From Halieaceae bacterium (GTDB lineage Bacteria; Pseudomonadota; Gammaproteobacteria; Pseudomonadales; Halieaceae): a stretch of 6,272 nt of DNA. Shown one piece after another: positions 1 through 6,272 of this stretch. The first letter of the stretch is position 1, and each line of letters opens with the position of its first letter. The stretch lies in the NCBI GenBank assembly GCA_011524755.1, contig WTJR01000194.1, forward strand, positions 1-6,272, written 5' to 3'. The translations under genes and the position numbers were made by a program. The notes under the pieces are model-generated. The model was not told the origin of the DNA. It made no database searches and worked only from the letters and a program-made list of their open reading frames with translations.

Positions 1-1100
1 TTCGCGATCTAAGCACTGATGGTCGCGGTGTGGTTCAGGCACCTGATGGGCAGGTAGTGTTTGTGGCGGGTGTATGGCCGGGCGAGGAAGTCGAGATAAA
101 GCGATCGCGAAGGGGTAAATCAACGTCTGCTGAACTCATTTCACTGCTTCAGCCGTTGGATGCGCGCCGTACACCTGAGTGTGAGTATCATCGAGACGGT
201 AGCTGTGGTGGTTGTCCTTGGATGTTTGTCGACTACCCGACTCAACTTAAGCAAAAGCAAGCGCGACTTGCGAAGGTCCTTGAACGAATCAACAGCAACA
301 CAGCTGGTTGCTCCATGCTCGGAGCTCGTGAGACGGCGAATTATCGCAATCGCGCGCAATTCAAATCGGATGGCGTCAAGTTGGGTTACGTTGCTCAGGG
401 GTCACATGAGATCGCCGACGTGACCCACTGTCCTATCTTGAATGACGTCAATCAAGTTCACTTGAGAGCACTTCGCCAATCCCTGCCCAACAGTGATTGG
501 CGTCCCTCTAAGAATCGTCAATGGACAACGATTGATATTGATGATGAGCGGGGCACCCCACTGGTCAATCAGCGCCAAGCCTTTCGGCAGGGCAATTCAG
601 AACAAAACGAGCAATTACGCGCTTGGTTGAGTAGTCGGCTCGCTAATCTACCGAGGCCCAATACCGTATTCGAACTGTTCTGCGGCTCCGGCAACCTGAC
701 GGAGGTGATTGCGGAACAAGTGGACGTTCCTGTAATCGCGATCGAAGGTGATGATATGTCCCTCGACACCTTGTCAGCGCGCAACCTATCCAAGGTTAAA
801 CCCGTACGGGTCAATTTGTTTTCGAAACACAGTATTGGCGACAACATGCCGAACTGTCAGTCTGGCATTGGGGTTGTTCTAGATCCCCCACGAGACGGCC
901 TCAAAGAACGAGAGGCGTTAAAACCCTGGTTTACGCGAGCTGAGTGGGTTGTGTATGTCTCCTGTGATCTGGCGACCTGGGAACGCGATGCCGTATTTTT
1001 GCAAAGCTGCGGACTGGATCTCGACGAGGCAACGGGCCTGGATATGTTTCCTCAAACTCCACACATTGAGACGTTATCAGTCTTTACTCGGCGGGCCTGA
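1..1100 (+). CDS. TrmA/RlmD-family 23S rRNA (uracil-5-)-methyltransferase, 5'-partial
   Basis: SAM-dependent enzyme predicted to methylate C5 of a uridine in RNA, most likely 23S rRNA. The frame is open to the left edge (first full codon at 3), and the residues before the GTG at 30 (DLSTDGRGV) are a typical TRAM-domain start, so the true start lies outside. Counting from that GTG as residue 1: the TRAM domain covers the N-terminus; Cys51, Cys59, Cys62 and Cys134 look like the 4Fe-4S ligands (CGGC, HCPIL); FRQGN at 185-189 stands for the usual FFQxN; FELFCGSGN at 214-222 is the SAM-binding motif I; DPPRDG is at 285-290. Cys312 in YVSCD is the expected nucleophile and Glu347 in PHIETL the expected base. 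TRAM plus Fe-S favours RlmD over RlmC, which lacks TRAM. However, only about 53 residues separate Cys134 from Gln187, against about 100 in E. coli RlmD, so the exact target uridine is uncertain. The family is certain. Confidence 0.9.
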   Translation, partial: RDLSTDGRGVVQAPDGQVVFVAGVWPGEEVEIKRSRRGKSTSAELISLLQPLDARRTPECEYHRDGSCGGCPWMFVDYPTQLKQKQARLAKVLERINSNTAGCSMLGARETANYRNRAQFKSDGVKLGYVAQGSHEIADVTHCPILNDVNQVHLRALRQSLPNSDWRPSKNRQWTTIDIDDERGTPLVNQRQAFRQGNSEQNEQLRAWLSSRLANLPRPNTVFELFCGSGNLTEVIAEQVDVPVIAIEGDDMSLDTLSARNLSKVKPVRVNLFSKHSIGDNMPNCQSGIGVVLDPPRDGLKEREALKPWFTRAEWVVYVSCDLATWERDAVFLQSCGLDLDEATGLDMFPQTPHIETLSVFTRRA

Positions 1101-2220
1101 TCGATCTTGGAAGGAATTCTAAGACCTCGGTAAAGTTGCCACGAAAGACGACATGTCGCTGTTTTGATTTCAGCTGGTAGTCGTACATGGGGTCGTAGTA
1201 ATCCCGCAATAAGACTTCAATCCATTGCTTGTGAGGCTCCGGGTCGCCCTGCTGGTGGGCCGCCAATGCAGCTTCCAGCACCTTGGATAGCTCCTGGTAC
1301 CGCGCGCCGCCCAAACGCTTACGAATGTTCCCAAGGCTGAGCCTTAACGAATCGGCAAAGGCGGTAAATGCGACTGCGTCTGAGTTGCAGATCGCAACCT
1401 GTTCTCGGTAGTTACTTAAAATATAATTTTCCCAGGAGTGGTGAACTCGTTCTTCAAGGCTCGCCTCCAGCATGACGAGAGGCGCCTCACGCAGCTTTTC
1501 CTGCAAAGTGAGGGGTAATGCGCACCGGCCGATCAACCGACTCTCATCTTCCATCATCACTTGCTGATGACCACATGCCCGCAGTTTCAGGAGTTCAATG
1601 GCAATATGATTCTCAAAGTTGATCTGAGTTGGTTGCGATTCGGCGCGTTTCCCAAAAGCGCTGCCCCTATGGTGTGCCAGGCCCTCTAAATCAACCACCG
1701 GGCACCTCAGTGTGTCGCAGGCGTGATTCAGCAGAGCGGTCTTTGCAACTCCCGTCCTTCCGCCAATCACAGTTAGATTCAATTCGGATAAGCATTCTTC
1801 AAGCGATGCGAGAAGGTAAGAGCGGAGAGCTTTGTAACCACCGTTAACCAGAGGCACTTGATACCCGCTGGTAGCCAGCCAACTTTGCACGGTCTGGGAG
1901 CGCAGCCCACCTCGAAAACAAAAAAGAGCAGCATTTTCGTGACGTTTTACGTGCTCTATCCATGCCGCAACGCGCTCTTCTTTGGTATTGCCCGACACGA
2001 GTTGGTGACCCAGTGCGACTGCCGCCTGCTCCCCCTGGTCCTTGTAGCAGATGCCCACCTGCTCGCGCTCGTCGTCGGTCATTAGTGGAATGTTCACCGC
2101 TGAAGGAAAACTACCCCGCTGAAACTCGATCGGTGCACGGGTGTCAATGAACGGTCTGTCCTCGAGGAACAGCTGTTCGAAGCTAGATGAGTCGAGACGT
2201 GACAATGCCGTTTTAGTCAC
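1084..2220 (-). CDS. mnmH: tRNA 2-selenouridine synthase MnmH (SelU/YbbB)
   Basis: Cytoplasmic enzyme that converts 2-thiouridine at wobble position 34 of tRNA-Lys, -Glu and -Gln to 2-selenouridine with selenophosphate; the family also geranylates the thiouridine as an intermediate. The protein is 378 residues, the normal family size. An N-terminal rhodanese domain (about 20-130) carries the catalytic Cys101 in FCFRGGLRS. A P-loop domain follows: GGRTGVAKT at 153-161, DLEGLAHHRGSAFGKR at 177-192, a Walker B-like MEDESR at 223-228, and the family-typical KRLGGARY and YYDPMYDYQ near the C-terminus. The P-loop has Ala159 where relatives have Gly (GKT). The start is GTG at 2220, which gives an N-terminus of about the length I recall for the Pseudomonas homologue. 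It overlaps the selD stop by 8 bases (GTGACTAA), so translation is probably coupled to selD. No clear Shine-Dalgarno precedes it. The 3' end overlaps the convergent methyltransferase gene by 17 bases. Confidence 0.96.
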   Translation of the reverse strand: MTKTALSRLDSSSFEQLFLEDRPFIDTRAPIEFQRGSFPSAVNIPLMTDDEREQVGICYKDQGEQAAVALGHQLVSGNTKEERVAAWIEHVKRHENAALFCFRGGLRSQTVQSWLATSGYQVPLVNGGYKALRSYLLASLEECLSELNLTVIGGRTGVAKTALLNHACDTLRCPVVDLEGLAHHRGSAFGKRAESQPTQINFENHIAIELLKLRACGHQQVMMEDESRLIGRCALPLTLQEKLREAPLVMLEASLEERVHHSWENYILSNYREQVAICNSDAVAFTAFADSLRLSLGNIRKRLGGARYQELSKVLEAALAAHQQGDPEPHKQWIEVLLRDYYDPMYDYQLKSKQRHVVFRGNFTEVLEFLPRSIRPAE

Positions 2221-3268
2221 TGAGCTTTAAAGTTGCTTTTTCATTGAGTTGCTGGCTAAGGCGTCCAATCGGATTGAAGGGTAGGCCTGCACCGTCCAAA
2301 ATTGCAGCGACCTCATCAACTGCCTTTGGTTCAACCGTGACCAGTAATCCGCCACTGGTTTGTGGGTCGCAGAGTATGGCGCGCTGGGTTTCGCTGAGTG
2401 TTGGTAGATGCTGTGCAATCGACCCGTAATTGCGGCCCGTCCCGCCGGGAACACAGTCCTCATCCACATAGCGCTCTAAATTCGGGAGTTTTGGGATCTG
2501 AGACCAGAAAATCTCAGCATCAAGCGCACTTGCCGTCATGATTTCAGTCAGGTGTCCCAACAGACCAAAACCCGTGACATCAGTCAGAGCGTTGACACCT
2601 TTAATCCTAGCCAGTGAGGGACCAATGTGGTTAAGCGAACGCATGCTCTGACTGGCGAGTTCAACGTCACTCGCCTGAGCCTTGCCACGTTTTATGGCTG
2701 TGCTGATGATCCCAACGCCCAACGGTTTGGTCAGGAAAAGGGTGTCCCCACTCTGAGCGGAGTTGTTCTGTTTTAGGTTCTCGATGTCGACGAGGCCCGA
2801 CACGGCGAGACCGAAAATGGGCTCTGAGATGTCGATGCTATGGCCACCTGCCAGTGCGATGCCGGCTTCTCGACATGTATGACGTGCGCCAGCCAGTACG
2901 CGGCTCGCAATGGCGGGTGCGAGTTTATCCACGGGCCAGCCCAAGATGGCGATGGCGACAGTCGGATGTCCACCCATCGCATAGATATCACTGATCGCAT
3001 TGGTTGCCGAAATTTGGCCAAACTCAAAGGGATCATCAACGATCGGCGTGAAGAAGTCGGTGGTGCTCAGCAGGGCTCTTCCTCCGCCAATATCAATGGC
3101 TGCTGCATCATCGCGACTACTGTTCCCCACCAGTAGGGGTGATGTGCTGTCTTCGAGAGCATCGATTTCCACAGGGGAGAGAATTTCTCGAAGCGTCTCA
3201 GGGGATAATTTGCATCCACAACCAGCGGCTGGGCTGAATTGTGTCAACTTGATCGTATTTGAGTTCAT
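2213..3268 (-). CDS. selD: selenide, water dikinase SelD (selenophosphate synthetase)
   Basis: Makes monoselenophosphate from selenide, ATP and water, releasing AMP and phosphate; this is the selenium donor for tRNA selenouridine and for selenocysteine. From the ATG at 3268 the protein is 351 residues and begins MNSNTIKLTQFSPAAGCGCK, which aligns without gaps to the E. coli start, placing catalytic Cys17 and Lys20 at the E. coli numbers. The active site is the cysteine form; no in-frame TGA is present. Metal and ATP-binding acidic residues are seen as Asp53/Asp54 (SRDDAA), Asp71 (STTDFF), Asp94 (NAISD) and Asp230 (LTDVTGFG). Other conserved blocks are AMGGHP, AIAILGWP, AGGHSID at 140-146, VPGGTGRN at 273-280 and DPQTSGG at 301-307. 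The frame stays open upstream to 3505, but that part runs into the opposite transglycosylase gene and is not SelD-like. It is the first gene of a unit with mnmH. No good Shine-Dalgarno is seen. Confidence 0.97.
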   Translation of the reverse strand: MNSNTIKLTQFSPAAGCGCKLSPETLREILSPVEIDALEDSTSPLLVGNSSRDDAAAIDIGGGRALLSTTDFFTPIVDDPFEFGQISATNAISDIYAMGGHPTVAIAILGWPVDKLAPAIASRVLAGARHTCREAGIALAGGHSIDISEPIFGLAVSGLVDIENLKQNNSAQSGDTLFLTKPLGVGIISTAIKRGKAQASDVELASQSMRSLNHIGPSLARIKGVNALTDVTGFGLLGHLTEIMTASALDAEIFWSQIPKLPNLERYVDEDCVPGGTGRNYGSIAQHLPTLSETQRAILCDPQTSGGLLVTVEPKAVDEVAAILDGAGLPFNPIGRLSQQLNEKATLKLSD

Positions 3269-3338
3269 GGTTACTGCGTTGTCTTGTTTGCCGTGATAGG
3301 CGCTCGTATTTGGATTGAAAAAAGGGTCAGAGAGCTTC
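3269..3338. promoter_or_regulatory. divergent intergenic region between selD and slt, candidate promoters
   Basis: This 70-base gap must hold signals for both divergent genes. Toward slt there is a weak pair, TTGTTT (3284-3289) and TATTTG (3307-3312), with a 17-base spacer. Toward selD, on the minus strand, TTTTCA (3321-3316) and TATCAC (3298-3293) also have a 17-base spacer, with a leader of about 18 bases before the selD ATG. Each box matches only three or four consensus positions, so these are guesses. The two sets interleave, so the polymerases would compete. No operator-like repeat or riboswitch-sized leader is visible. Confidence 0.3.
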
Positions 3339-3431
3339 ATGCTCCCCGAGATGTTCAGTTGTATCTTCCGAAACTCTCGCACAGTAATGGCTTGTTGTCT
3401 GCTGTCGCTCGGTCCTCTGGTCGCAAGCGCG
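3339..3431 (+). other. Sec signal peptide of the transglycosylase
   Basis: The first 31 residues from ATG 3339 have a short basic stretch (FRNSR), a hydrophobic core (MACCLLSLGPLVA) and an ASA cleavage motif followed by TEVDEAASQ. There is no lipobox: the two cysteines lie inside the core and are not followed by a mature-protein start. The mature enzyme should therefore be soluble in the periplasm, as for Slt70, and not lipid-anchored like the Mlt proteins. Confidence 0.8.
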
Positions 3432-5264
3432 ACTGAAGTAGATGAGGCGGCGAGCCAGGTCAGCGATCGTGACAAGTTTAAATCAGCCGTGAGAGAGCTC
3501 CGCACGGGCGTTGGGCCACGGTATCAGAGTTTGCGCCAAGAGTTGGATGATTATCCACTTGCCTTCTACCTCGATGCGCTCGTGATTGAGGGGAACTTGC
3601 ATTACGGCAAGCCTGAGGAGGTGAAAGCATTTTTGCAGACAGCAGGCAGGTCCCCAATTGCTATTCGGACGTTACGTAGTTTCGTACGGCATAAAATAGA
3701 GGATCGAAGATGGCGTGCTGTCGTTGAGGTGACCGAAGGCTTAACGTTGAGCACGGAGCTGACCTGTCATCGCGCGCATGCGCTTTTGATGACAGGGGAA
3801 ACAGCCGACGCGACACCGCTTCTGAATCGGGTATGGACCGTAGGTAAGTCTCAAATCAAGGCCTGTGATCCTGCGTTCAAGACTTGGTATAGAAAGTCCG
3901 GTCCATCGGACGATGTGGTCTGGAATAGGGCGTTGAAAGCGGCTGATGCGCGAAACTCAACGCTGCTACGCTACTTAAAGCGATTTGCATCTGCAGAACT
4001 GAGACCCAGCCTAGATGATTTGGGTGAGATTTACCGACGTCCCGATCGTGTTACTCGCAAGACTCGCGGATCGCTTTCTCGTCAGCGAGATATTGCTTAC
4101 ACGGGCGTGAAGCGATTGGCCAAAGTGAATCCCAAGCGCGCACTCGATGCCATGCAGTCCCTGTCGAACAGATTCGAATTCGATTCAACGCAGCAAACTG
4201 CGATGAACAGTCTCATTGTTCGTCACAGTTTATTTGCAAAAAGCGCTGCTCCTGTGGACTGGGTAACATCCCATCTGGCGGTGTTGCGCGATGATGAGCT
4301 GACCGAGATTTACCTGAGATCCACGGTTGCTGAGGCGGATTGGTCGAGCTTTAGAGCGGGGTATGAGTGGCTGTCTGCGAGTCGTCAGACAAGTGATGAG
4401 TGGCGCTATTGGCGCGTTATGGCAGCGGCGCCAGGTGAAGCGGAGCGATCCGAGGCGGAACTCAATGCGCTGGCACTAGGCCGGGGCTTTCATGCCTATC
4501 TGGCAGCAGAGATTCTCTCACTACCGCCGAGCTTGGCACGTGACGAAGTAGTAGCGTCGCCGGCCGCTGACAATGGCGACGTTGCGCGTGTGCGGGAGCT
4601 CATCGCAGTAGGTATGACTTGGGAAGCGAGAAGTGAATTCAGAGCCGCGCTCGACGACCCTGCAGTGGCTTTGAGCCTTGCAGAGTTAGCCGCTGAATCG
4701 GAGTGGCACAGCCTTGCTATTGAGGCTGCGGCTGCGGCGCAGGCTTGGGGCCGCGTGGATTTACGGTTTCCTGTTGTCTTCGAATCTGAATTTATGAACG
4801 CATCCGAAGAGTCAGGCTTGGATGTTGAGGAGTTATTTGCGGTAGCGAGACGAGAGAGCGCGATGGCTGCGGATGCGGTATCTGAGGTTGGCGCGCGAGG
4901 GTTGATGCAGCTGATGCCTAGTACCGCTCGTTTAACCGCGCGAAAGCACAATTATCGCTACAGTCGTTCGCGTTTGATGCGTCCGGGCTATAACACCGCG
5001 GTTGGCGCACTGTATTACGCTGACTTGATTGAACAGTACGATGGCAATCGTGTCTTAGCTTTGGCGGCCTATAACGCAGGCCCCAACCGCGTGAGGCGCT
5101 GGAGCGAGGGAACCATGAGTGTCGCGCGATGGGTCGACACGATTCCGTTCAAAGAGACGCGCGAGTATGTTCGCGCTGTTTTAGCTTACAACGTAATATA
5201 TCGACTCAAAGCGGGGAAGCCGGCAGAGATGCTGAGTGAAAGTGAGCGCGATTATCTCTATTGA
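3339..5264 (+). CDS. slt: soluble lytic murein transglycosylase, Slt70 type
   Basis: Periplasmic enzyme that cleaves the MurNAc-GlcNAc bond of peptidoglycan and forms 1,6-anhydromuropeptides. From the ATG at 3339 it is 641 residues, close to E. coli Slt70. A signal peptide (1-31) has Arg11 and Arg14 before a hydrophobic core and a cleavage site after VASA. The next 440 residues or so are helical and repeat-like, as in the Slt70 U and L domains, and contain two cysteines (143 and 176) spaced like the disulfide pair I recall in E. coli Slt70. The C-terminal catalytic domain (about 480-620) has Glu506 in the RRESA motif as the catalytic acid, GARGLMQLMPSTA at 518-530, AYNAGPNRVRRW at 577-588 and IPFKETREYV at 602-611. 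Start choice: a TTG at 3315 would put acidic residues before the signal, while ATG 3339 has AGAGAG four bases upstream. ATG 3351 is also possible and leaves the mature protein unchanged. Confidence 0.94.
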   Translation: MLPEMFSCIFRNSRTVMACCLLSLGPLVASATEVDEAASQVSDRDKFKSAVRELRTGVGPRYQSLRQELDDYPLAFYLDALVIEGNLHYGKPEEVKAFLQTAGRSPIAIRTLRSFVRHKIEDRRWRAVVEVTEGLTLSTELTCHRAHALLMTGETADATPLLNRVWTVGKSQIKACDPAFKTWYRKSGPSDDVVWNRALKAADARNSTLLRYLKRFASAELRPSLDDLGEIYRRPDRVTRKTRGSLSRQRDIAYTGVKRLAKVNPKRALDAMQSLSNRFEFDSTQQTAMNSLIVRHSLFAKSAAPVDWVTSHLAVLRDDELTEIYLRSTVAEADWSSFRAGYEWLSASRQTSDEWRYWRVMAAAPGEAERSEAELNALALGRGFHAYLAAEILSLPPSLARDEVVASPAADNGDVARVRELIAVGMTWEARSEFRAALDDPAVALSLAELAAESEWHSLAIEAAAAAQAWGRVDLRFPVVFESEFMNASEESGLDVEELFAVARRESAMAADAVSEVGARGLMQLMPSTARLTARKHNYRYSRSRLMRPGYNTAVGALYYADLIEQYDGNRVLALAAYNAGPNRVRRWSEGTMSVARWVDTIPFKETREYVRAVLAYNVIYRLKAGKPAEMLSESERDYLY

Positions 5265-5340
5265 TCGGGCTCGCTTGCAGTCTTTCTGCGGTTAACTGAT
5301 CAATAAGGCACCAACCAGAACAACAACGAAGGAAAACAGT
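5265..5340 (+). other. intergenic gap, no clear terminator
   Basis: This 76-base gap lies between the transglycosylase and dehydrogenase genes. A 6-base inverted repeat, TTGATC (5261-5266, including the slt stop) and GATCAA (5298-5303), encloses a small hairpin GCAG-TCTTT-CTGC (5277-5289). Neither is followed by a T-run, so this is not an intrinsic terminator. A poor promoter-like TTGCAG (5275-5280) has no convincing -10 partner. Read-through from slt into the dehydrogenase is possible. Confidence 0.4.
5329..5333 (+). promoter_or_regulatory. ribosome binding site of the dehydrogenase gene
   Basis: AAGGA lies seven bases before the ATG at 5341. It is the best Shine-Dalgarno in the window and fixes the start of the last gene. 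Confidence 0.85.
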
Positions 5341-6272
5341 ATGAAAAGTCTCCAAATGCAGTCTTGTGTCCATGAAGAGGGCACGATCGAATGTGCCTTA
5401 TTTGAGGTTGATATCGCGTCGCCCAAAGATAACGAGGTGATGGTCAAGATCGAGGCGTCGCCCATTAACCCTTCCGATCTAGGGCTCATGTTCGGTGCGG
5501 CTGATGTTGGTTCGATTCGTGCCTCAGAGCGCAATGGACACCCGTCTATCGTGCTTGATGTCCCAGCACCTGCGATGCGCGCGATGGCCACTCGAGTTGG
5601 AGAGTGGCTCCCGGTCGGAAACGAGGCCTGCGGGACCGTTGTCGAGGCCGGTGCTAGCCCTGAGGCGCAGGCGCTGCTCGGGAAGCGCGTCGCGCTATTC
5701 GGTGGGGAAATGTACTCGGACTACCGAACGGTATCGATTTTCCAATGCATTCCCTTGCCCGATAGCACAACGCCGGAGGAGGGAGCCTCGTGCTTCGTAA
5801 ACCCAATGACGGCTCTTGGCTTCGTAGAGACCATGAAAATGGAGGGCCATAAGGCAATCGTTCACACAGCGGCTGCCTCGAATCTCGGGCAGATGCTGAA
5901 CCGTATTTGTCTTAACGATGGCATCCCCTTGGTCAATATTGTGAGAAGCGAGGAGCAGGTCAGCCTCCTCAAGTCGCAAGGCGCTGAGTATGTGGTCAAC
6001 AGTTCAGATGCGGACTTTGCCGAGCAGTTGACGGCCGCCCTCAATGCGACCGGCGCCACTTTGGCATTTGATGCGATTGGTGGTGGAAAATTGGGTAACG
6101 CTATTCTAATGGCCATGGAGGCCGCTGCGGTGCAGCGTATGACCGAATGGTCTCGCTATGGTTCGAATGAATTTAAGCAACTGTACATTTACGGTGCGCT
6201 CGATCTTGCACCTACCACGCTCAACCGTGGCTATGGCTTCTCATGGGGCATTGGCGGCTGGCTTCTAACTCC
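5341..6272 (+). CDS. zinc-independent medium-chain dehydrogenase/reductase (quinone oxidoreductase-like), 3'-partial
   Basis: Cytoplasmic NAD(P)H-dependent oxidoreductase of the MDR superfamily; the substrate cannot be told. The frame is open from the ATG at 5341, behind a strong AAGGA site, through 310 codons to the right edge, so the C-terminus is missing. The N-terminal GroES-like fold shows VMVKIEASPINPSDLGLM (about 33-50) and GNEACGTVVEAG (93-104), where classical members have GHE. The catalytic-zinc cysteine and histidine are absent: NPSD replaces the C-x-SD type motif and Asn94 replaces the usual His. This points to the zinc-independent quinone oxidoreductase/enoyl reductase branch. 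The nucleotide-binding fold begins at about 171 with AIVHTAAASNLGQML; the glycine-rich loop is AAASNLGQ (177-184), less glycine-rich than usual. LLKSQGAEYVVNSS follows (about 210-222), then LAFDAIGGGKLGN (261-273). The many lysines and glutamates suit a soluble protein. The gene may be read with slt or from its own promoter; no functional link to slt is apparent. Confidence 0.85.
   Translation, partial: MKSLQMQSCVHEEGTIECALFEVDIASPKDNEVMVKIEASPINPSDLGLMFGAADVGSIRASERNGHPSIVLDVPAPAMRAMATRVGEWLPVGNEACGTVVEAGASPEAQALLGKRVALFGGEMYSDYRTVSIFQCIPLPDSTTPEEGASCFVNPMTALGFVETMKMEGHKAIVHTAAASNLGQMLNRICLNDGIPLVNIVRSEEQVSLLKSQGAEYVVNSSDADFAEQLTAALNATGATLAFDAIGGGKLGNAILMAMEAAAVQRMTEWSRYGSNEFKQLYIYGALDLAPTTLNRGYGFSWGIGGWLLT

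Noticed and set aside
101..108. GCGATCGC palindrome, as in cyanobacterial HIP1
   Set aside because: A single copy inside a coding region; the genes are gammaproteobacterial in character and no repetition of the octamer was noticed.
2213..3268. SelD as a selenoprotein with a SECIS element
   Set aside because: The catalytic position is a TGC/TGT-type cysteine in GCGCK and the frame has no internal TGA.
3269..3505. N-terminal extension of SelD (frame open to 3505)
   Set aside because: The ATG at 3268 gives an end-to-end match to the E. coli N-terminus with Cys17/Lys20; the extension overlaps the signal-peptide region of the opposite gene and has no SelD features.
4496..4951. Minus-strand open frame of 151 codons inside the transglycosylase gene
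   Set aside because: Rich in Ala/Ser/Arg, lies opposite the catalytic domain, has no motif or ribosome binding site; a shadow of the real coding strand.
5261..5303. Inverted repeat TTGATC/GATCAA with inner GCAG/CTGC hairpin as a terminator or operator
   Set aside because: Stems are only six and four pairs, widely spaced, with no T-run; could easily arise by chance.
5292..6116. Minus-strand open frames opposite the dehydrogenase gene
   Set aside because: Several short overlapping frames with low-complexity translations, opposite a gene with clear MDR motifs and a strong ribosome binding site.

Overview
The window reads as ordinary, gene-dense chromosome of a gammaproteobacterium. The clearest indicator is SelD, which follows the E. 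coli enzyme almost block for block. Base composition looks moderate, near half G+C by eye. The atypical short TRAM/TrmA-family methyltransferase and the style of the proteins would fit a marine lineage, but that is inference and no marker gene fixes a genus. I see no phage, transposon, CRISPR, tRNA or rRNA sequence.

Layout. (1) A TrmA/RlmD-type RNA uracil-5-methyltransferase runs rightward from beyond the left edge to 1100. (2) Two leftward genes, selD (3268 to 2213) and mnmH (2220 to 1084), form a tight unit with an 8-base overlap. The mnmH tail overlaps the tail of the methyltransferase by 17 bases. (3) A 70-base divergent gap separates selD from a rightward gene for an Slt70-type soluble lytic transglycosylase (best start 3339, end 5264). 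(4) After 76 bases, a rightward medium-chain dehydrogenase/reductase gene starts at 5341 and leaves the window at its right edge. This gene has a strong ribosome binding site.

The common theme of the left half is RNA modification. SelD makes selenophosphate from selenide and ATP. MnmH uses it to replace the sulfur of 2-thiouridine at the tRNA wobble position with selenium. The methyltransferase modifies uridine in rRNA or tRNA. The right half is unrelated: peptidoglycan turnover in the periplasm, then a soluble redox enzyme. No selA, selB or selC is seen here, so within this window the only visible use of selenium is tRNA selenouridine.

I found no convincing undescribed system. The points most worth a second look are a glycine-to-alanine change in the MnmH P-loop, a methyltransferase that seems to lack about 50 residues of its middle region, and the nested start signals between selD and the transglycosylase gene.
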